A stretch of DNA of 64,000 bases, taken from positions 372,001 to 436,000 of the forward strand of contig NZ_JAAAWO010000001.1 of assembly GCF_010500895.1 (NCBI RefSeq), in the 5' to 3' direction. Below, one piece after another: positions 45,524 through 54,037 of the stretch (position 1 is the first letter of the stretch; the number at the start of each line of letters is the position of its first letter). Made by a program: the position numbers and the translations under genes. The stretch comes from Alteromonas genovensis (GTDB lineage Bacteria > Pseudomonadota > Gammaproteobacteria > Enterobacterales > Alteromonadaceae). The notes below the pieces were generated by a model. It was not told the origin of the DNA. It did no database searches and was given only the letters and a program-made list of their open reading frames with translations.

Positions 45524-46360
45524 ATGAAGCTAAGCGATGTAAAAAAGCTACACCAAAAAAAGTATCGAACCCAGTTCGGTTATTATTTGGTGGAAGGTGA
45601 ACATCTGATCTTAGAGTTATTGAAGTCGGCGCCTAAAAACACGGTGACGGTATACGTTACTTCAAATTATGAAGCGTGGCTTGGCTCTGCTAGGGCAGAT
45701 TATGCGCCATTACTTCGCGATGATGTTATCCAAGTTCAAATAGTCACCTCGGTGCAAATGCAGCAAATAAGCGATACAAAATCACCTCAGGGGATTATCG
45801 CTAGGGTGCCGCTTCCTTCGGTACTCAATTCAGAACTCAATTCAGTAACTGGTTCGCTATCTGAAGAAGCGCCGCGGCAGAATGCAAATGCAGACGAGCA
45901 GATGCAAAAGTCGGTAAGCAGCGCCAATTCAAAGCGCTGTATTTATCTTTATGAGGTACAAGACCCCGGCAACCTTGGTACAATATTGCGTACGCTAGCT
46001 TGGTTTGGTCAGTTTAAGCTGTTGCTAAGCCCTAATAGTGTGGACCCGTTTAACTCTAAAGTGGTTAGGTCGAGTATGGGGGCAATCTTTCACGCTGATA
46101 TGGAGCTTAACGTTCCACTTGAAAGCTTAACATCACGATTCTCTCAGTTCGCTTATTTAGACATGCGCGGGCAAGAGGTAAAATCCGACAGCTTTGCTCA
46201 CTTCGAATGTTACCTTTTTGGCAATGAAGCTCGTGGTGTACCTACTGAGGATGTAAAGCGTCTAAACGCGACTGCATTTACAATACCGGGCAGTGGTAAA
46301 ATAGATTCCTTGAACCTTGCTAGTGCGGTGAATATTTGTGCTTACGAGCTATCATGTTAA
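45524..46360 (+). CDS. SPOUT (TrmH-like) RNA 2'-O-methyltransferase
   Basis: A 278-residue SpoU/TrmH-family enzyme. The N-terminal substrate domain starts L-H-Q-K-K-Y-R-T-Q-F-G-Y-Y-L-V-E-G. The three SPOUT motifs follow: D-P-G-N-L-G-T-I-L-R-T-L-A-W-F-G, F-G-N-E-A-R-G-V, and I-P-G-S-G-K-I-D-S-L-N-L-A-S-A-V-N. It should transfer methyl to a ribose in rRNA or tRNA; the site is not predictable. A low-complexity loop (about residues 105-130) separates the domains. Confidence 0.9.
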   Translation: MKLSDVKKLHQKKYRTQFGYYLVEGEHLILELLKSAPKNTVTVYVTSNYEAWLGSARADYAPLLRDDVIQVQIVTSVQMQQISDTKSPQGIIARVPLPSVLNSELNSVTGSLSEEAPRQNANADEQMQKSVSSANSKRCIYLYEVQDPGNLGTILRTLAWFGQFKLLLSPNSVDPFNSKVVRSSMGAIFHADMELNVPLESLTSRFSQFAYLDMRGQEVKSDSFAHFECYLFGNEARGVPTEDVKRLNATAFTIPGSGKIDSLNLASAVNICAYELSC

Positions 46361-46393
46361 CTAAACGCCAAGCACAATCGCGATTTTTGATTA

Positions 46394-46656
46394 GGGCGTG
46401 TTGATCTTTGCTGTACATTTTTGCAGCGGTCTGTGAGCTATTTAAACAAGGCGAATGGTTGAAGGTCTAGCGGGCTAAATCGAAACCATTCAACGCAGAG
46501 TAAATAGCTCACAGGCGCTGCCCGAAGGGGGCTTTATGGAAGCATTTTACTCTTTGGCACAGCCCTTTGACTTAGCCCACTAGGCCTACAGGACTGTTTC
46601 GCGATTAAAATGCTTCCATTTAGCCCAAAACTTGTTCAGCAAAGTGCAACACGCCC
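46394..46656. mobile_element. 263-bp three-stem structured repeat element, copy 1 (MITE-like)
   Basis: Terminal inverted repeats GGGCGTGTTG / CAACACGCCC are flanked on both sides by TTA. Next to them CTTTGCTG pairs with CAGCAAAG. Inside are two long arms. Arm 1 is CTGTGAGCTATTTA at 46431-46444 with its perfect complement at 46501-46514, extended by GCAGCG/CGCTGC. Arm 2 is ATGGAAGCATTTTA at 46536-46549 with its perfect complement at 46606-46619. The arms' 5' strands are each 70 bases from their partners. There is no coding frame. Copy 2 at 60978-61241 has the same architecture in the opposite orientation. Confidence 0.8.
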
Positions 46657-46735
46657 TTAGCTGCTTGCAGCGTTTTGGTTGCATTCATTGTCACTTATAT
46701 TTTTTCAGCCCCCAATAAACACATAGGAATAACGC

Positions 46736-47737
46736 ATGGCTCTTCAGTGGTTTCCCGGTCATATGCACAAAGCGCTTAAAGAAATAAAAGAGTCGCTCAG
46801 CCAGGTAGACATACTTATCGAAGTGCTTGATGCACGAATTCCTTTTTCAAGTGAGAACCCTGAAATTGCCAAAATACGCGGCGATAAACCCTGTATTAAA
46901 ATCTTGAATAAGTATGACTTAGCCGACCCAGAGATAACGGCCCGTTGGCAAGAAAGCTTAGAAAAAGAGCGCGGCGTTAAAACCATTACCACATCAAGCG
47001 ATAACCCTGGTAACAGTAAGCAACTTATGCAGCTTATCCGCAGCATATGCTCTCATAAAGATGGTCAGGCTAAAGTGATTAAAGCGATGATCACTGGTAT
47101 ACCTAATGTTGGAAAGTCTACGCTTATTAACATTCTTGCCGATCGAATTATCGCAAAAACAGGTAACGAGCCTGCCGTCACAAAAAGTCAGCAGCGCATA
47201 AACCTAGGGAGCGGTATTATTTTGTTCGATACTCCAGGGGTGCTATGGCCGAAACTCGAAAACCCACATTCTATCTATCGTTTAGCCTCCTCAGGTGCAG
47301 TAAAAAATACGGCCATGGAATACGATGACGTTGGCTTTTTTGCCGCCGATTACTTAATAAAGGCTTACCCTGACGTTTTAAAAGAGCGGTATAAGCTTGA
47401 TGAACTGCCAGATACCGAGATTGAGTTTCTAGAAGCAGCAGCCAAAAGTCGCGGTGCCATCATGGCCGGTGGGCGCGTAAATCTTCATAAAATTTGTGAA
47501 ATACTGTTAAAAGAACTTCAGTCTGGCAAATTAGGTCGCATAACCCTTGAAACACCTGAAATGCTCGTGGCAGAACAAATAGAAATAGAAGAAGCGGCTA
47601 AGAAAAAAGCAGAGGCAAAGGCCAAGCGTAAGCAGAAATTCAAAACGGGCTCTTTAACACCCGACAAAAAAGACCGCAAAGAGAAACGCGAAGAGAAGCG
47701 TGAAGAGCAAAGTCGCCGCATGAAAAAGTCTAAATAG
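46736..47737 (+). CDS. ylqF: Circularly permuted ribosome-biogenesis GTPase YlqF/RbgA-like
   Basis: A 333-residue GTPase with the permuted order of motifs: G4 N-K-Y-D at residues 58-61, then G1 G-I-P-N-V-G-K-S-T at about 121-129, then G3 D-T-P-G at 165-168. The start W-F-P-G-H-M-x-K-A is the family signature. YlqF/RbgA assists late assembly of the large ribosomal subunit. The C-terminal 45 residues form a highly charged Lys/Glu coil, likely RNA-binding. Confidence 0.92.
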   Translation: MALQWFPGHMHKALKEIKESLSQVDILIEVLDARIPFSSENPEIAKIRGDKPCIKILNKYDLADPEITARWQESLEKERGVKTITTSSDNPGNSKQLMQLIRSICSHKDGQAKVIKAMITGIPNVGKSTLINILADRIIAKTGNEPAVTKSQQRINLGSGIILFDTPGVLWPKLENPHSIYRLASSGAVKNTAMEYDDVGFFAADYLIKAYPDVLKERYKLDELPDTEIEFLEAAAKSRGAIMAGGRVNLHKICEILLKELQSGKLGRITLETPEMLVAEQIEIEEAAKKKAEAKAKRKQKFKTGSLTPDKKDRKEKREEKREEQSRRMKKSK

Positions 47738-47807
47738 CCAAAGCCGTTTTTAATGCATTTTTAAAATTTTTTATTTTTTTGCATCCAACCTGAAACGCGA
47801 GTCGTTT

Positions 47808-47866
47808 GGTTTACATGTTGTTAACAATCTGGGCGAGTTTTGCCGTTGTTTGACAGCATGTAAACC
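47808..47866. promoter_or_regulatory. Inverted repeat upstream of the copper radical oxidase gene
   Basis: GGTTTACATG (47808-47817) and CATGTAAACC (47857-47866) are perfect 10-bp complements separated by 39 bases, ending 21 bases before the start codon. They could be two halves of an operator or a stem in the 5' untranslated region that affects the ribosome site. Confidence 0.5.
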
Positions 47867-47887
47867 TAAAATAACAGGATGCCAAAA

Positions 47888-50161
47888 ATGAAAACACGTC
47901 CATCACTTGTACCCGCATTAACACTACTCTCTTTAAGTATTACCTCCCATTTTGCATTAGCAGATCGCAATAAAGGAAAGGTGCCCATTGTCACCCCCGA
48001 ATGCGTCAGCGAACAAATATGTAAACAAAAAGGGGTATTTACTAATCCATTCGAAGAGCCGCTAGTAACTGGCGAGTTTGCCGATCAAAACAATACCAAC
48101 ATTAAAAACCCGCTTAATAACTATCCTGACAATGGAAAGTGCGAAGAGAATGATGAAGGGGTATTAAAATGTAAACCTGCAGCGGGAAGTCTGGCACTGC
48201 TCAATGATGGCCGTATTTTGTATTTCAATGCCCTTGAGGGTACAGAAAACGTTGAATACAATGCGCTTCTAGAAATTGGCTCAGCAATTGTAAACGATCA
48301 AACACGCGTGCTGACGATGAAAAACGGTAGCGCGAGTTGGATTGCCCCGTCGCCTGTTGATGCGGGGGCCAATCCTGATGGCAACGACTCAGAAACCCTT
48401 ATCGGTGACATTTCGGGTTTTCTCGGCAATCCTATTGATATCGATTTAGGCACTGATGACGATAGAACTAACAACGATGGCGCGCTCTTTTGTGCAGATT
48501 TAGTAGGGTTGCCAAACGGCGAACTGATGGCGGTTGGCGGCACGGATTATTATCATGAGCCTGGGGTGAATACCGAGCTTTTAGGCCAGCCGATTAACTT
48601 TGGCTTGTCTGAGTTAGAAGGCCTTAAAAATAGCCGAATTTTTAATCCTGACGATAATAGCTGGCGTAAAACAGGTGATATGAATTTTGGGCGCTGGTAC
48701 CCAAGCACGGTGTCACTGGCAAACGGTAACGTACTTGTAGCCAGTGGTGTTACCAAGCTTGTAAAGCCAGTGTATTTAACTCGCCCTGAAACATCGGGTA
48801 GAAACGTAACGGTAACTGAAACCTACGATACCTCATGTGGAGAGTGGACCGACAATGGGGCTTTAGCTGAGCGTTCATTGCCGCTATACCCACGCTTACA
48901 TCTTTTGCCCAATGGACATGTTTTTTACAACGGTGGCGGGCAAGCATTTAATCCCTTCGGTCAAGGCTACGATCAAGCACTTTGGAATATTGTAGCGGCC
49001 TACGACCCTAAGTCGCAAACCTGGGCCGACTTAGGGTTTGCTGGTCTACCTTTGCATTTAAGCGAGGCGGGCGTGAGTGATTTAACCAGTCTACTTAACA
49101 TTACCAATACCGAAGCAGATAAATCACTTAGCGGGCTGCTTAGCGGCTTAACTGAAGAGTTTATTGCCAATCCTTTTGACGCCTTAGCACCGATTATTGA
49201 CGACCCCTACAAACTAGCAGACGTGCAGTCTGTATTGGGCGCAGGTTTCAGAGGCTCTACATTTTCTATGATGATGCCACTTAAGCCCGATGAAAATGGC
49301 AAGTACAGTAAGGCAGAGTTTTTAACAGCTGGTGGCGTATTAACCGGCGTTGCAGCCACTAGCCCTGGGCTTTATTTAGGTACAAACCTAGCGCGAATCG
49401 ACTCAGTAACCATAGACGGAGAGACTATGCTGTATGACTCTCGCTCGACAGGGAGTTTGTCGCAAGGACGCTGGTATGGCACCGGTGTGTTACTGCCTAC
49501 CGGTGAAGTATTAGTGGTATCGGGTGCAGACAGAGACGAGGTGGTACTTCCTGGTTCTGGCGTGCCAATTTTAGAGGCCGAAATATTCGACCCTGAAACT
49601 GAAACGTTTAGAAAGGTTGCAAAACAAAACCGCCCGCGTACTTATCATAACTCAGCAGCGTTATTGCCCGATGGAAGTGTGTTAATTGGTGGTCATGCAC
49701 CCATTAATACAGCCTATGCTTATAGCGTTACCTTGCCAGGCTTCTCGCCTAATGACGGACGTGACCCTTCTTTTGAAATCTATAAGCCGCCCTACATGTT
49801 TGGCGATCGCCCCTCAATTGGCAAAGGAAGTAAGTCTGTGCATATAGGCGAGCGGTTCAGAATTGGACTTAAAAACAGTGACGCTGCCACCACCACCATG
49901 AACCAACGTATCGAGTCTGTTGTGCTAGTACGCCGCACGAATATTACACACCTCATAGACGGTGACCAACGAAGCGTGGAATTACCTATTGTGCGTCATA
50001 GAAGCGGCAGAATCGTAGTACAAATGCCAAAAGAGCAGGCCGTTGTGCCGCCTGGCGATTACATGCTGTTTGTTAACGCACGAGATGATGAAGGTAATTT
50101 GGTTCCGTCTGAATCAAAGACCATTAGCGTTACCGGTTCACTCTCTAACGTATGCCGATAA
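47888..50161 (+). CDS. Secreted galactose/glyoxal-oxidase-type copper radical oxidase
   Basis: A 757-residue exported kelch propeller with a C-terminal Ig-like domain. The active site of copper radical oxidases is complete: Cys202 (L-F-C-A-D) and Tyr271 (G-R-W-Y-P-S) for the thioether cross-link, Tyr586-His587 (R-T-Y-H-N-S), and His688 in N-I-T-H-L-I-D-G-D-Q-R. These enzymes oxidise primary alcohols or aldehydes with O2 and release H2O2. Signal peptide: M-K-T-R-P-S-L-V-P, cleaved near F-A-L-A-D. The ATG at 47888 is preferred, because the one at 47879 is too close to its AGG. Compared with fungal enzymes there are inserts in the propeller (about 375-425). The next gene starts 10 bases later. 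Confidence 0.87.
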   Translation: MKTRPSLVPALTLLSLSITSHFALADRNKGKVPIVTPECVSEQICKQKGVFTNPFEEPLVTGEFADQNNTNIKNPLNNYPDNGKCEENDEGVLKCKPAAGSLALLNDGRILYFNALEGTENVEYNALLEIGSAIVNDQTRVLTMKNGSASWIAPSPVDAGANPDGNDSETLIGDISGFLGNPIDIDLGTDDDRTNNDGALFCADLVGLPNGELMAVGGTDYYHEPGVNTELLGQPINFGLSELEGLKNSRIFNPDDNSWRKTGDMNFGRWYPSTVSLANGNVLVASGVTKLVKPVYLTRPETSGRNVTVTETYDTSCGEWTDNGALAERSLPLYPRLHLLPNGHVFYNGGGQAFNPFGQGYDQALWNIVAAYDPKSQTWADLGFAGLPLHLSEAGVSDLTSLLNITNTEADKSLSGLLSGLTEEFIANPFDALAPIIDDPYKLADVQSVLGAGFRGSTFSMMMPLKPDENGKYSKAEFLTAGGVLTGVAATSPGLYLGTNLARIDSVTIDGETMLYDSRSTGSLSQGRWYGTGVLLPTGEVLVVSGADRDEVVLPGSGVPILEAEIFDPETETFRKVAKQNRPRTYHNSAALLPDGSVLIGGHAPINTAYAYSVTLPGFSPNDGRDPSFEIYKPPYMFGDRPSIGKGSKSVHIGERFRIGLKNSDAATTTMNQRIESVVLVRRTNITHLIDGDQRSVELPIVRHRSGRIVVQMPKEQAVVPPGDYMLFVNARDDEGNLVPSESKTISVTGSLSNVCR

Positions 50162-50170
50162 GGGGGAGTT

Positions 50171-51103
50171 ATGAAACTACGTCTAATAAGTTTATTGCTC
50201 ATTGTGTTTTCTCAGACTATCTCTGCGCACGGCAGTAGCCAGGTGGATGGAGAATGGCAACCAGTGCTAAATACAAGTAAAAACAGTCATGTGGTAACGC
50301 AAATACAAAGCTCACCACTGGGCAACGAAATTCTTATCGCTTACGCAGGCGAAGGAAGGTTGGAGGTTCTCGCAGAGGACAACACCCCGTTTATTCGCAT
50401 CACTCAGCAGGGAGTGTTTGCAAATTGGGATCATCCTATGTGGTTTAAGGTTCAAACTGCGGGTCCACGACCTCTGCCTGAGTGGGTGAAAGATGGAAAT
50501 ATAGAGGCAAAATGGACTCAAGTGAGTAAAAATAACTATTATGGCTGGTACGATCAACGGCTTGTTAAAAGTGACGAACACGCCGATGAGTGGCAAATAG
50601 GCATTGCGGTAGATGGCGAGCGCCAAATGATTGATGGCTATTTCAAATCGCTGAACCCACCAGAAACGCGCACGCTAGTGACGCTAGATAACAGCGCTGC
50701 GCCTATTGCCAACCTCAGCGCAATGATCATACCTGGCGTCGATAGTGCAATTAGAGTGAGTTATACCGGAGACCATCATATGGTGGTTCTCGATAAGCAA
50801 GATGAGCCTATGCTTCGATTTAGCCCAAAAGGTGTTGAAGCTAATACCGCTAGTACTGGTTGGAAAGCGTTGGGAAGGAAGCCCTATGGTGCAGCGGTTA
50901 ATGATATGGAATCTAAAAATACAGAGGCTTCTGATACCAAAAATAGCTGGGTGTTACTGTCGTCCCACTCGGCGTACACGTGGCCAGACAGCCGCATTCA
51001 GTCTGATGAAACGGGCGATAGCTGGGCCATTCCCGTTTTTTGTCATTCAGATAAAGTCGTAAAAAGTATCGAAGGTGGCTGGTTAGAAGTGGCACAGCGG
51101 TAG
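50171..51103 (+). CDS. Secreted duplicated-domain partner of the copper oxidase, predicted N-terminal His-Gly
   Basis: A 310-residue exported protein; a GGGGGAG ribosome site lies just before the ATG. The signal peptide should be cut in T-I-S-A / H-G-S-S, leaving histidine as the first residue, as in several copper-handling proteins. The mature protein has two similar halves: L-E-V-L-A-E-D-N-T-P-F-I-R-I corresponds to M-V-V-L-D-K-Q-D-E-P-M-L-R-F, and Y-G-W-Y-D-Q-R-L to Y-T-W-P-D-S-R-I. It lies 10 bases after the oxidase gene, so it probably matures, metallates or binds that enzyme. The family name is not known to me; the copper role is inference. Confidence 0.75.
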   Translation: MKLRLISLLLIVFSQTISAHGSSQVDGEWQPVLNTSKNSHVVTQIQSSPLGNEILIAYAGEGRLEVLAEDNTPFIRITQQGVFANWDHPMWFKVQTAGPRPLPEWVKDGNIEAKWTQVSKNNYYGWYDQRLVKSDEHADEWQIGIAVDGERQMIDGYFKSLNPPETRTLVTLDNSAAPIANLSAMIIPGVDSAIRVSYTGDHHMVVLDKQDEPMLRFSPKGVEANTASTGWKALGRKPYGAAVNDMESKNTEASDTKNSWVLLSSHSAYTWPDSRIQSDETGDSWAIPVFCHSDKVVKSIEGGWLEVAQR

Positions 51104-51246
51104 CATCAATAGATGCAATCAATTACCCAAAAAAGAAGCCATGAGGTTACGTATAGAAAGTTAAACGTAAATCATACGTAAAGCTAATAGTGTGTTTACG
51201 CGTTTTGTTTTACCCTATCGGCAATATTTATTATCAGGGAAAAATT

Positions 51247-51786
51247 ATGAAACGTGTATACGCGCTTGCTTTAGCGTCAATGCTAGTTGTTGCACCACAG
51301 GCACAGGCAGAAGGTTGGCTAGATTCAATCAAAGACTTTTTAGGATTGGCCGCTGAAGGCGACGAAGTGACAGGCCCAACAATTGAAGGAATGATGGCCT
51401 CAGTTGAAGATGCAACGGGTATGACTTCTGAACAAGTGAAGGGAAGTTTAGCGGCGCTATTTAGCTATGCTGAAAAAAATATCTCAGCAGAGCAAATCAA
51501 CACGCTTAAATCGAACCTGCCTAATTTAGACAGCCTGCTTGCGGCGGCACCTGATGTGAGTGAGATGAGCAGTAAAGGCTCTCTTGGTGGCTTGCTGGAT
51601 AAGGCGGCTGGATACAGCGAATCTTTTTCTAATATGAACGAATTGAAAAAGCAATTCGACTCACTAGGTCTCGATACTCAGCAAATTGCGCAAATTGTTG
51701 AAAGCGTTAAGACTTACCTTGATACGGAAGAGGGGCAAGAGCTCAAGACCGTGCTAATGGATGGGTTATCATCGTTTAAGGCATAA
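51247..51786 (+). CDS. DUF2780 secreted protein
   Basis: A 179-residue exported protein. The ATG at 51247 follows an AGGGA site and opens a clean signal peptide (M-K-R-V-Y-A-L-A-L-A-S-M, cleavage near A-Q-A-E). The mature part is helical and acidic with D-F-L-G-L near its start and Q-Q-I-A-Q-I-V-E-S-V-K near its end, fitting the VcgC/VcgE-type DUF2780 family. Upstream, TTACGTAT (51147-51154) and ATACGTAA (51174-51181) form an inverted repeat that may be an operator. Confidence 0.75.
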   Translation: MKRVYALALASMLVVAPQAQAEGWLDSIKDFLGLAAEGDEVTGPTIEGMMASVEDATGMTSEQVKGSLAALFSYAEKNISAEQINTLKSNLPNLDSLLAAAPDVSEMSSKGSLGGLLDKAAGYSESFSNMNELKKQFDSLGLDTQQIAQIVESVKTYLDTEEGQELKTVLMDGLSSFKA

Positions 51787-51862
51787 TAAGCTAGCGCTTG
51801 CGCAAAGGTAAGCACTATCTAGCGCGTGCACAGCTATGCGCGCTCTAGTAGGTTTTAAAAAG

Positions 51863-51887
51863 AACGAGCGTAATGCTCGTTTTTTTA
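51863..51887 (+). terminator. Rho-independent terminator after the DUF2780 gene
   Basis: AACGAGC pairs with GCTCGTT around GTAAT and is followed by a run of T. Confidence 0.85.
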
Positions 51888-51995
51888 TTCTTGTAAGACA
51901 AGTCATATCAATGACAAACTGTAGCACTGAACAACGAATACAGTAGCTAAATCAATAGCTAAGGTCAGTTCACCTTTCAACGACGAGGGAATGCA

Positions 51996-52481
51996 ATGAA
52001 TAATGTGCAACTATTTGACCGCGCCGCTTTCGCTTTATTGAAAAATGAGGCTGCAAAAAGCCCGCGTAAACGGGCAAACTTAAATGTACATCAGTCTTAC
52101 GACGATATAGTGCAGCGCTTATTCATTGCTATGCTTCCCGACTCTTATGTGAGGCCTCACCAGCATATTCAACGCCATAAGTGGGAATTTTTTATGGTAG
52201 TTGAAGGGGCCTTAGACCTATTATTTTTTGATGAGCACGGCGCTGTGACCAACCGTATTACCTTGGAAGCAGATGGGGAATGTTCAGGGTTAGAGATTCC
52301 GCCGCACACCTGGCATGCCACAGTATGTTTTGAGCCTGTGGTCTTTATGGAAGTAAAGCAAGGCCCTTATGATGTTACCGAAGACAAGGGGTTTGCACCT
52401 TGGTCACCCGAAGAGGGCAGTGCAGAGGTTCCTGCATTTTTAGCTAAGCTAAAAAGCGCGAATATTGGCACTGCATTTTAA
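51996..52481 (+). CDS. WbuC-family cupin metalloprotein
   Basis: A 161-residue single cupin. Motif 1 reads R-P-H-Q-H-I-Q-R-H-K-W-E, supplying two His and the Glu. Motif 2 has P-P-H-T-W-H-A-T. The R-K-R-x-x-L-N-x-H start (residues 24-32) is characteristic of WbuC, a protein often linked to surface polysaccharide loci but found alone here. Activity is unknown. Confidence 0.85.
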   Translation: MNNVQLFDRAAFALLKNEAAKSPRKRANLNVHQSYDDIVQRLFIAMLPDSYVRPHQHIQRHKWEFFMVVEGALDLLFFDEHGAVTNRITLEADGECSGLEIPPHTWHATVCFEPVVFMEVKQGPYDVTEDKGFAPWSPEEGSAEVPAFLAKLKSANIGTAF

Positions 52482-52758
52482 GGGATAGTTAGAGCGCTGC
52501 AGTTGCCCAAATACGATGTTATCTACTTTCCTATTAGGAAAGCAGTTGTTATTGCCAGCAGTGATGGTATGTTTAACTATAAGTGTTAATTAAGCCGCTA
52601 ACACGCTTGGGCGAATAGGAAAATAAGCTGGTGATTACACCCAGACTTATCGAGCCAGCACAAATACGTTGAGCGGTAATAAAGTACTCGCGTAGTGAGT
52701 ATTCATAAGATATTTTTTTTAAAGCCAAGTCCAAACCCAAAGATATAAGAGAATTATC
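52482..52758. other. Intergenic region with a palindrome, no gene seen
   Basis: CTTTCCTA and TAGGAAAG (52526-52533 and 52535-52542) form a 17-bp dyad 45 bases after wbuC. The rest has no convincing frame or ribosome site. The region probably contains the promoter of the structured leader that follows. Confidence 0.4.
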
Positions 52759-52803
52759 ATGCAAAACGTTTCACTATCTTATTTTTATAATTTTATCTAC
52801 TGA
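52759..52803 (+). CDS. Possible 14-residue leader peptide rich in aromatic residues
   Basis: The frame reads MQNVSLSYFYNFIY and stops at TGA, preceded by AAGAG eight bases upstream. Five of its last seven residues are Tyr or Phe, as in leader peptides of attenuators. It lies inside a structured leader RNA. Whether it is translated is unknown. Confidence 0.4.
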   Translation: MQNVSLSYFYNFIY

Positions 52804-52904
52804 CCGCACCTGACGCGTGTTGTTCAGGGGCAAGTATTCGCTTCTGGGCATAGGTAAGAACGTTTTGCAAAAGCCCAGAAGGTGTGAACCAACTGGGCTT
52901 TTTT
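52761..52904 (+). promoter_or_regulatory. Structured leader RNA with competing antiterminator and terminator
   Basis: GCAAAACGTT (52761-52770) is the exact complement of AACGTTTTGC (52859-52868), enclosing about 88 bases. Directly after comes a terminator, AAAAGCCCAG (52869-52878) with CTGGGCTTTT (52893-52902), followed by further T. CTTCTGGGC (52841-52849) is a perfect nine-base complement of GCCCAGAAG (52873-52881) and would prevent that terminator from forming. The HTH gene starts 28 bases later. The arrangement fits transcription attenuation; an independent small RNA ending at the terminator is the alternative. Confidence 0.6.
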
Positions 52905-52931
52905 AATGCCCTCAATTTTTCGGTAAAAAGA

Positions 52932-53153
52932 ATGAAAGAACTTACATTAGGCGACATCAGAAAACAGCATCGTGTTAAACAAGAAGTGGTGGCCATGGCG
53001 CTATCAGTGACTGCATCGGGGGTAAGTAAACTTGAATCTAAGCGCATTCAAGATGTGTCTTTGCAACGAGCGGCTGCGTATTTAGCTGCCGTTGGCGGAA
53101 GTTTAACCATAGAGGTGACTTTACCCGATGGCGGAACACTGGATGTTGCGTAA
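52932..53153 (+). CDS. XRE-family HTH protein, antitoxin-like
   Basis: A 73-residue helix-turn-helix protein (V-A-M-A-L-S-V-T-A-S-G-V-S-K-L-E-S, then L-Q-R-A-A-A-Y-L-A-A-V-G-G-S-L-T-I-E-V-T-L-P-D-G). The layout resembles small HTH antitoxins of the HigA/MqsA-like type, but no toxin gene is adjacent. The ATG at 52932 is chosen because the upstream GTG at 52884 lies in the terminator loop. It is separated from transcription upstream by the conditional terminator. Confidence 0.72.
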   Translation: MKELTLGDIRKQHRVKQEVVAMALSVTASGVSKLESKRIQDVSLQRAAAYLAAVGGSLTIEVTLPDGGTLDVA

Positions 53154-53219
53154 ACCGCGACAGAGCACGTGATAACATTTACTATAGTATGATGTTAATT
53201 ATCTATTTAGGAACTCGTT

Positions 53220-53849
53220 ATGGCTGTTCATGAAATTACGCACCCCCTTATTGCTCATAAATTGGGGCTAATGCGAAACGCTAATGTTAGCAGTAAAGAT
53301 TTTCGCGAATTGGCGTCAGAAGTAGGTAACCTATTAACTTACGAGGCAACGCGAACGCTACCCACAGAACGCGCGACTATAGAAAGCTGGTCTGGCGACC
53401 AAGTTGAGGTAAAGCAGATCAAAGGCAAAAAAATTACTGTGGTACCAATTTTGCGCGCCGGCTTAGGTATGCTGGAAGGGGTGTTAGAGCTTATCCCTAA
53501 TGCCAAAATAAGTGTGGTAGGACTGTATCGAGACGAAGAAACTCTTCAACCGGTTGCGTACTTCGATAAGGTGGTAAAAAATATTGATGAGCGGACGGCA
53601 CTTATTGTCGACCCCATGCTGGCCACTGGCGGCACCTTAATTTCTACTATCGATTTGCTCAAAGAAAAAGGGTGTAAAAACATCATGGGGTTATTTCTCG
53701 TTGCGGCTCCAGAGGGAATCAAAAGCGTAGTAGATAAGCACCCCGATGTTGATATTTTTACCGCGGCTATCGATGAACGTCTTGATGAGAATGGTTACAT
53801 ATTGCCGGGCTTAGGCGACGCCGGAGATAAAATATTTGGTACCCGGTAG
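53220..53849 (+). CDS. upp: Uracil phosphoribosyltransferase
   Basis: Makes UMP from uracil and PRPP. The 209-residue protein has the family start [12 protein letters not shown], the PRPP-binding loop [10 protein letters not shown] (about 130-139) and the uracil-binding C-terminus [12 protein letters not shown]. An AGGA site lies eight bases upstream. It is a cytosolic salvage enzyme; no permease follows. Confidence 0.96.
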   Translation: MAVHEITHPLIAHKLGLMRNANVSSKDFRELASEVGNLLTYEATRTLPTERATIESWSGDQVEVKQIKGKKITVVPILRAGLGMLEGVLELIPNAKISVVGLYRDEETLQPVAYFDKVVKNIDERTALIVDPMLATGGTLISTIDLLKEKGCKNIMGLFLVAAPEGIKSVVDKHPDVDIFTAAIDERLDENGYILPGLGDAGDKIFGTR

Positions 53850-53930
53850 TGCTCATCGGACGTTTCAAACTTTTGTTAAGTTTGCGCAAAAAGTTTAAGT
53901 TTTGGTTATGAACTCGTTAATTTGGTAGGG

Positions 53931-53942
53931 TTAAACGTTTAA
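53931..53942. promoter_or_regulatory. LacI-type operator upstream of the LacI regulator gene
   Basis: TTAAACGTTTAA is a perfect 12-bp palindrome with the central CG typical of LacI-family sites, 96 bases before the LacI start. The same sequence occurs at 58113-58124 upstream of the TonB receptor. A second similar site, TTATCGATTAAG, lies at 54003-54014. Confidence 0.7.
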
Positions 53943-54037
53943 GTTAATGTTAGTATTGTGCGAAGCCCTGCTCGATAGGGTGATATAACATTGCCATAGC
54001 AGTTATCGATTAAGATTCGCACAGTGAGTGACTTACA

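Noticed and set aside
52573-52764. 63-codon minus-strand frame in the gap before the structured leader
   Set aside because: No ribosome site and no recognisable protein character; it runs through AT-rich intergenic sequence.
52761-52868. Integron attC-like site
   Set aside because: There is a 10-base inverted pair, but the conserved GTTRRRY / RYYYAAC ends and an integron cassette context are absent.
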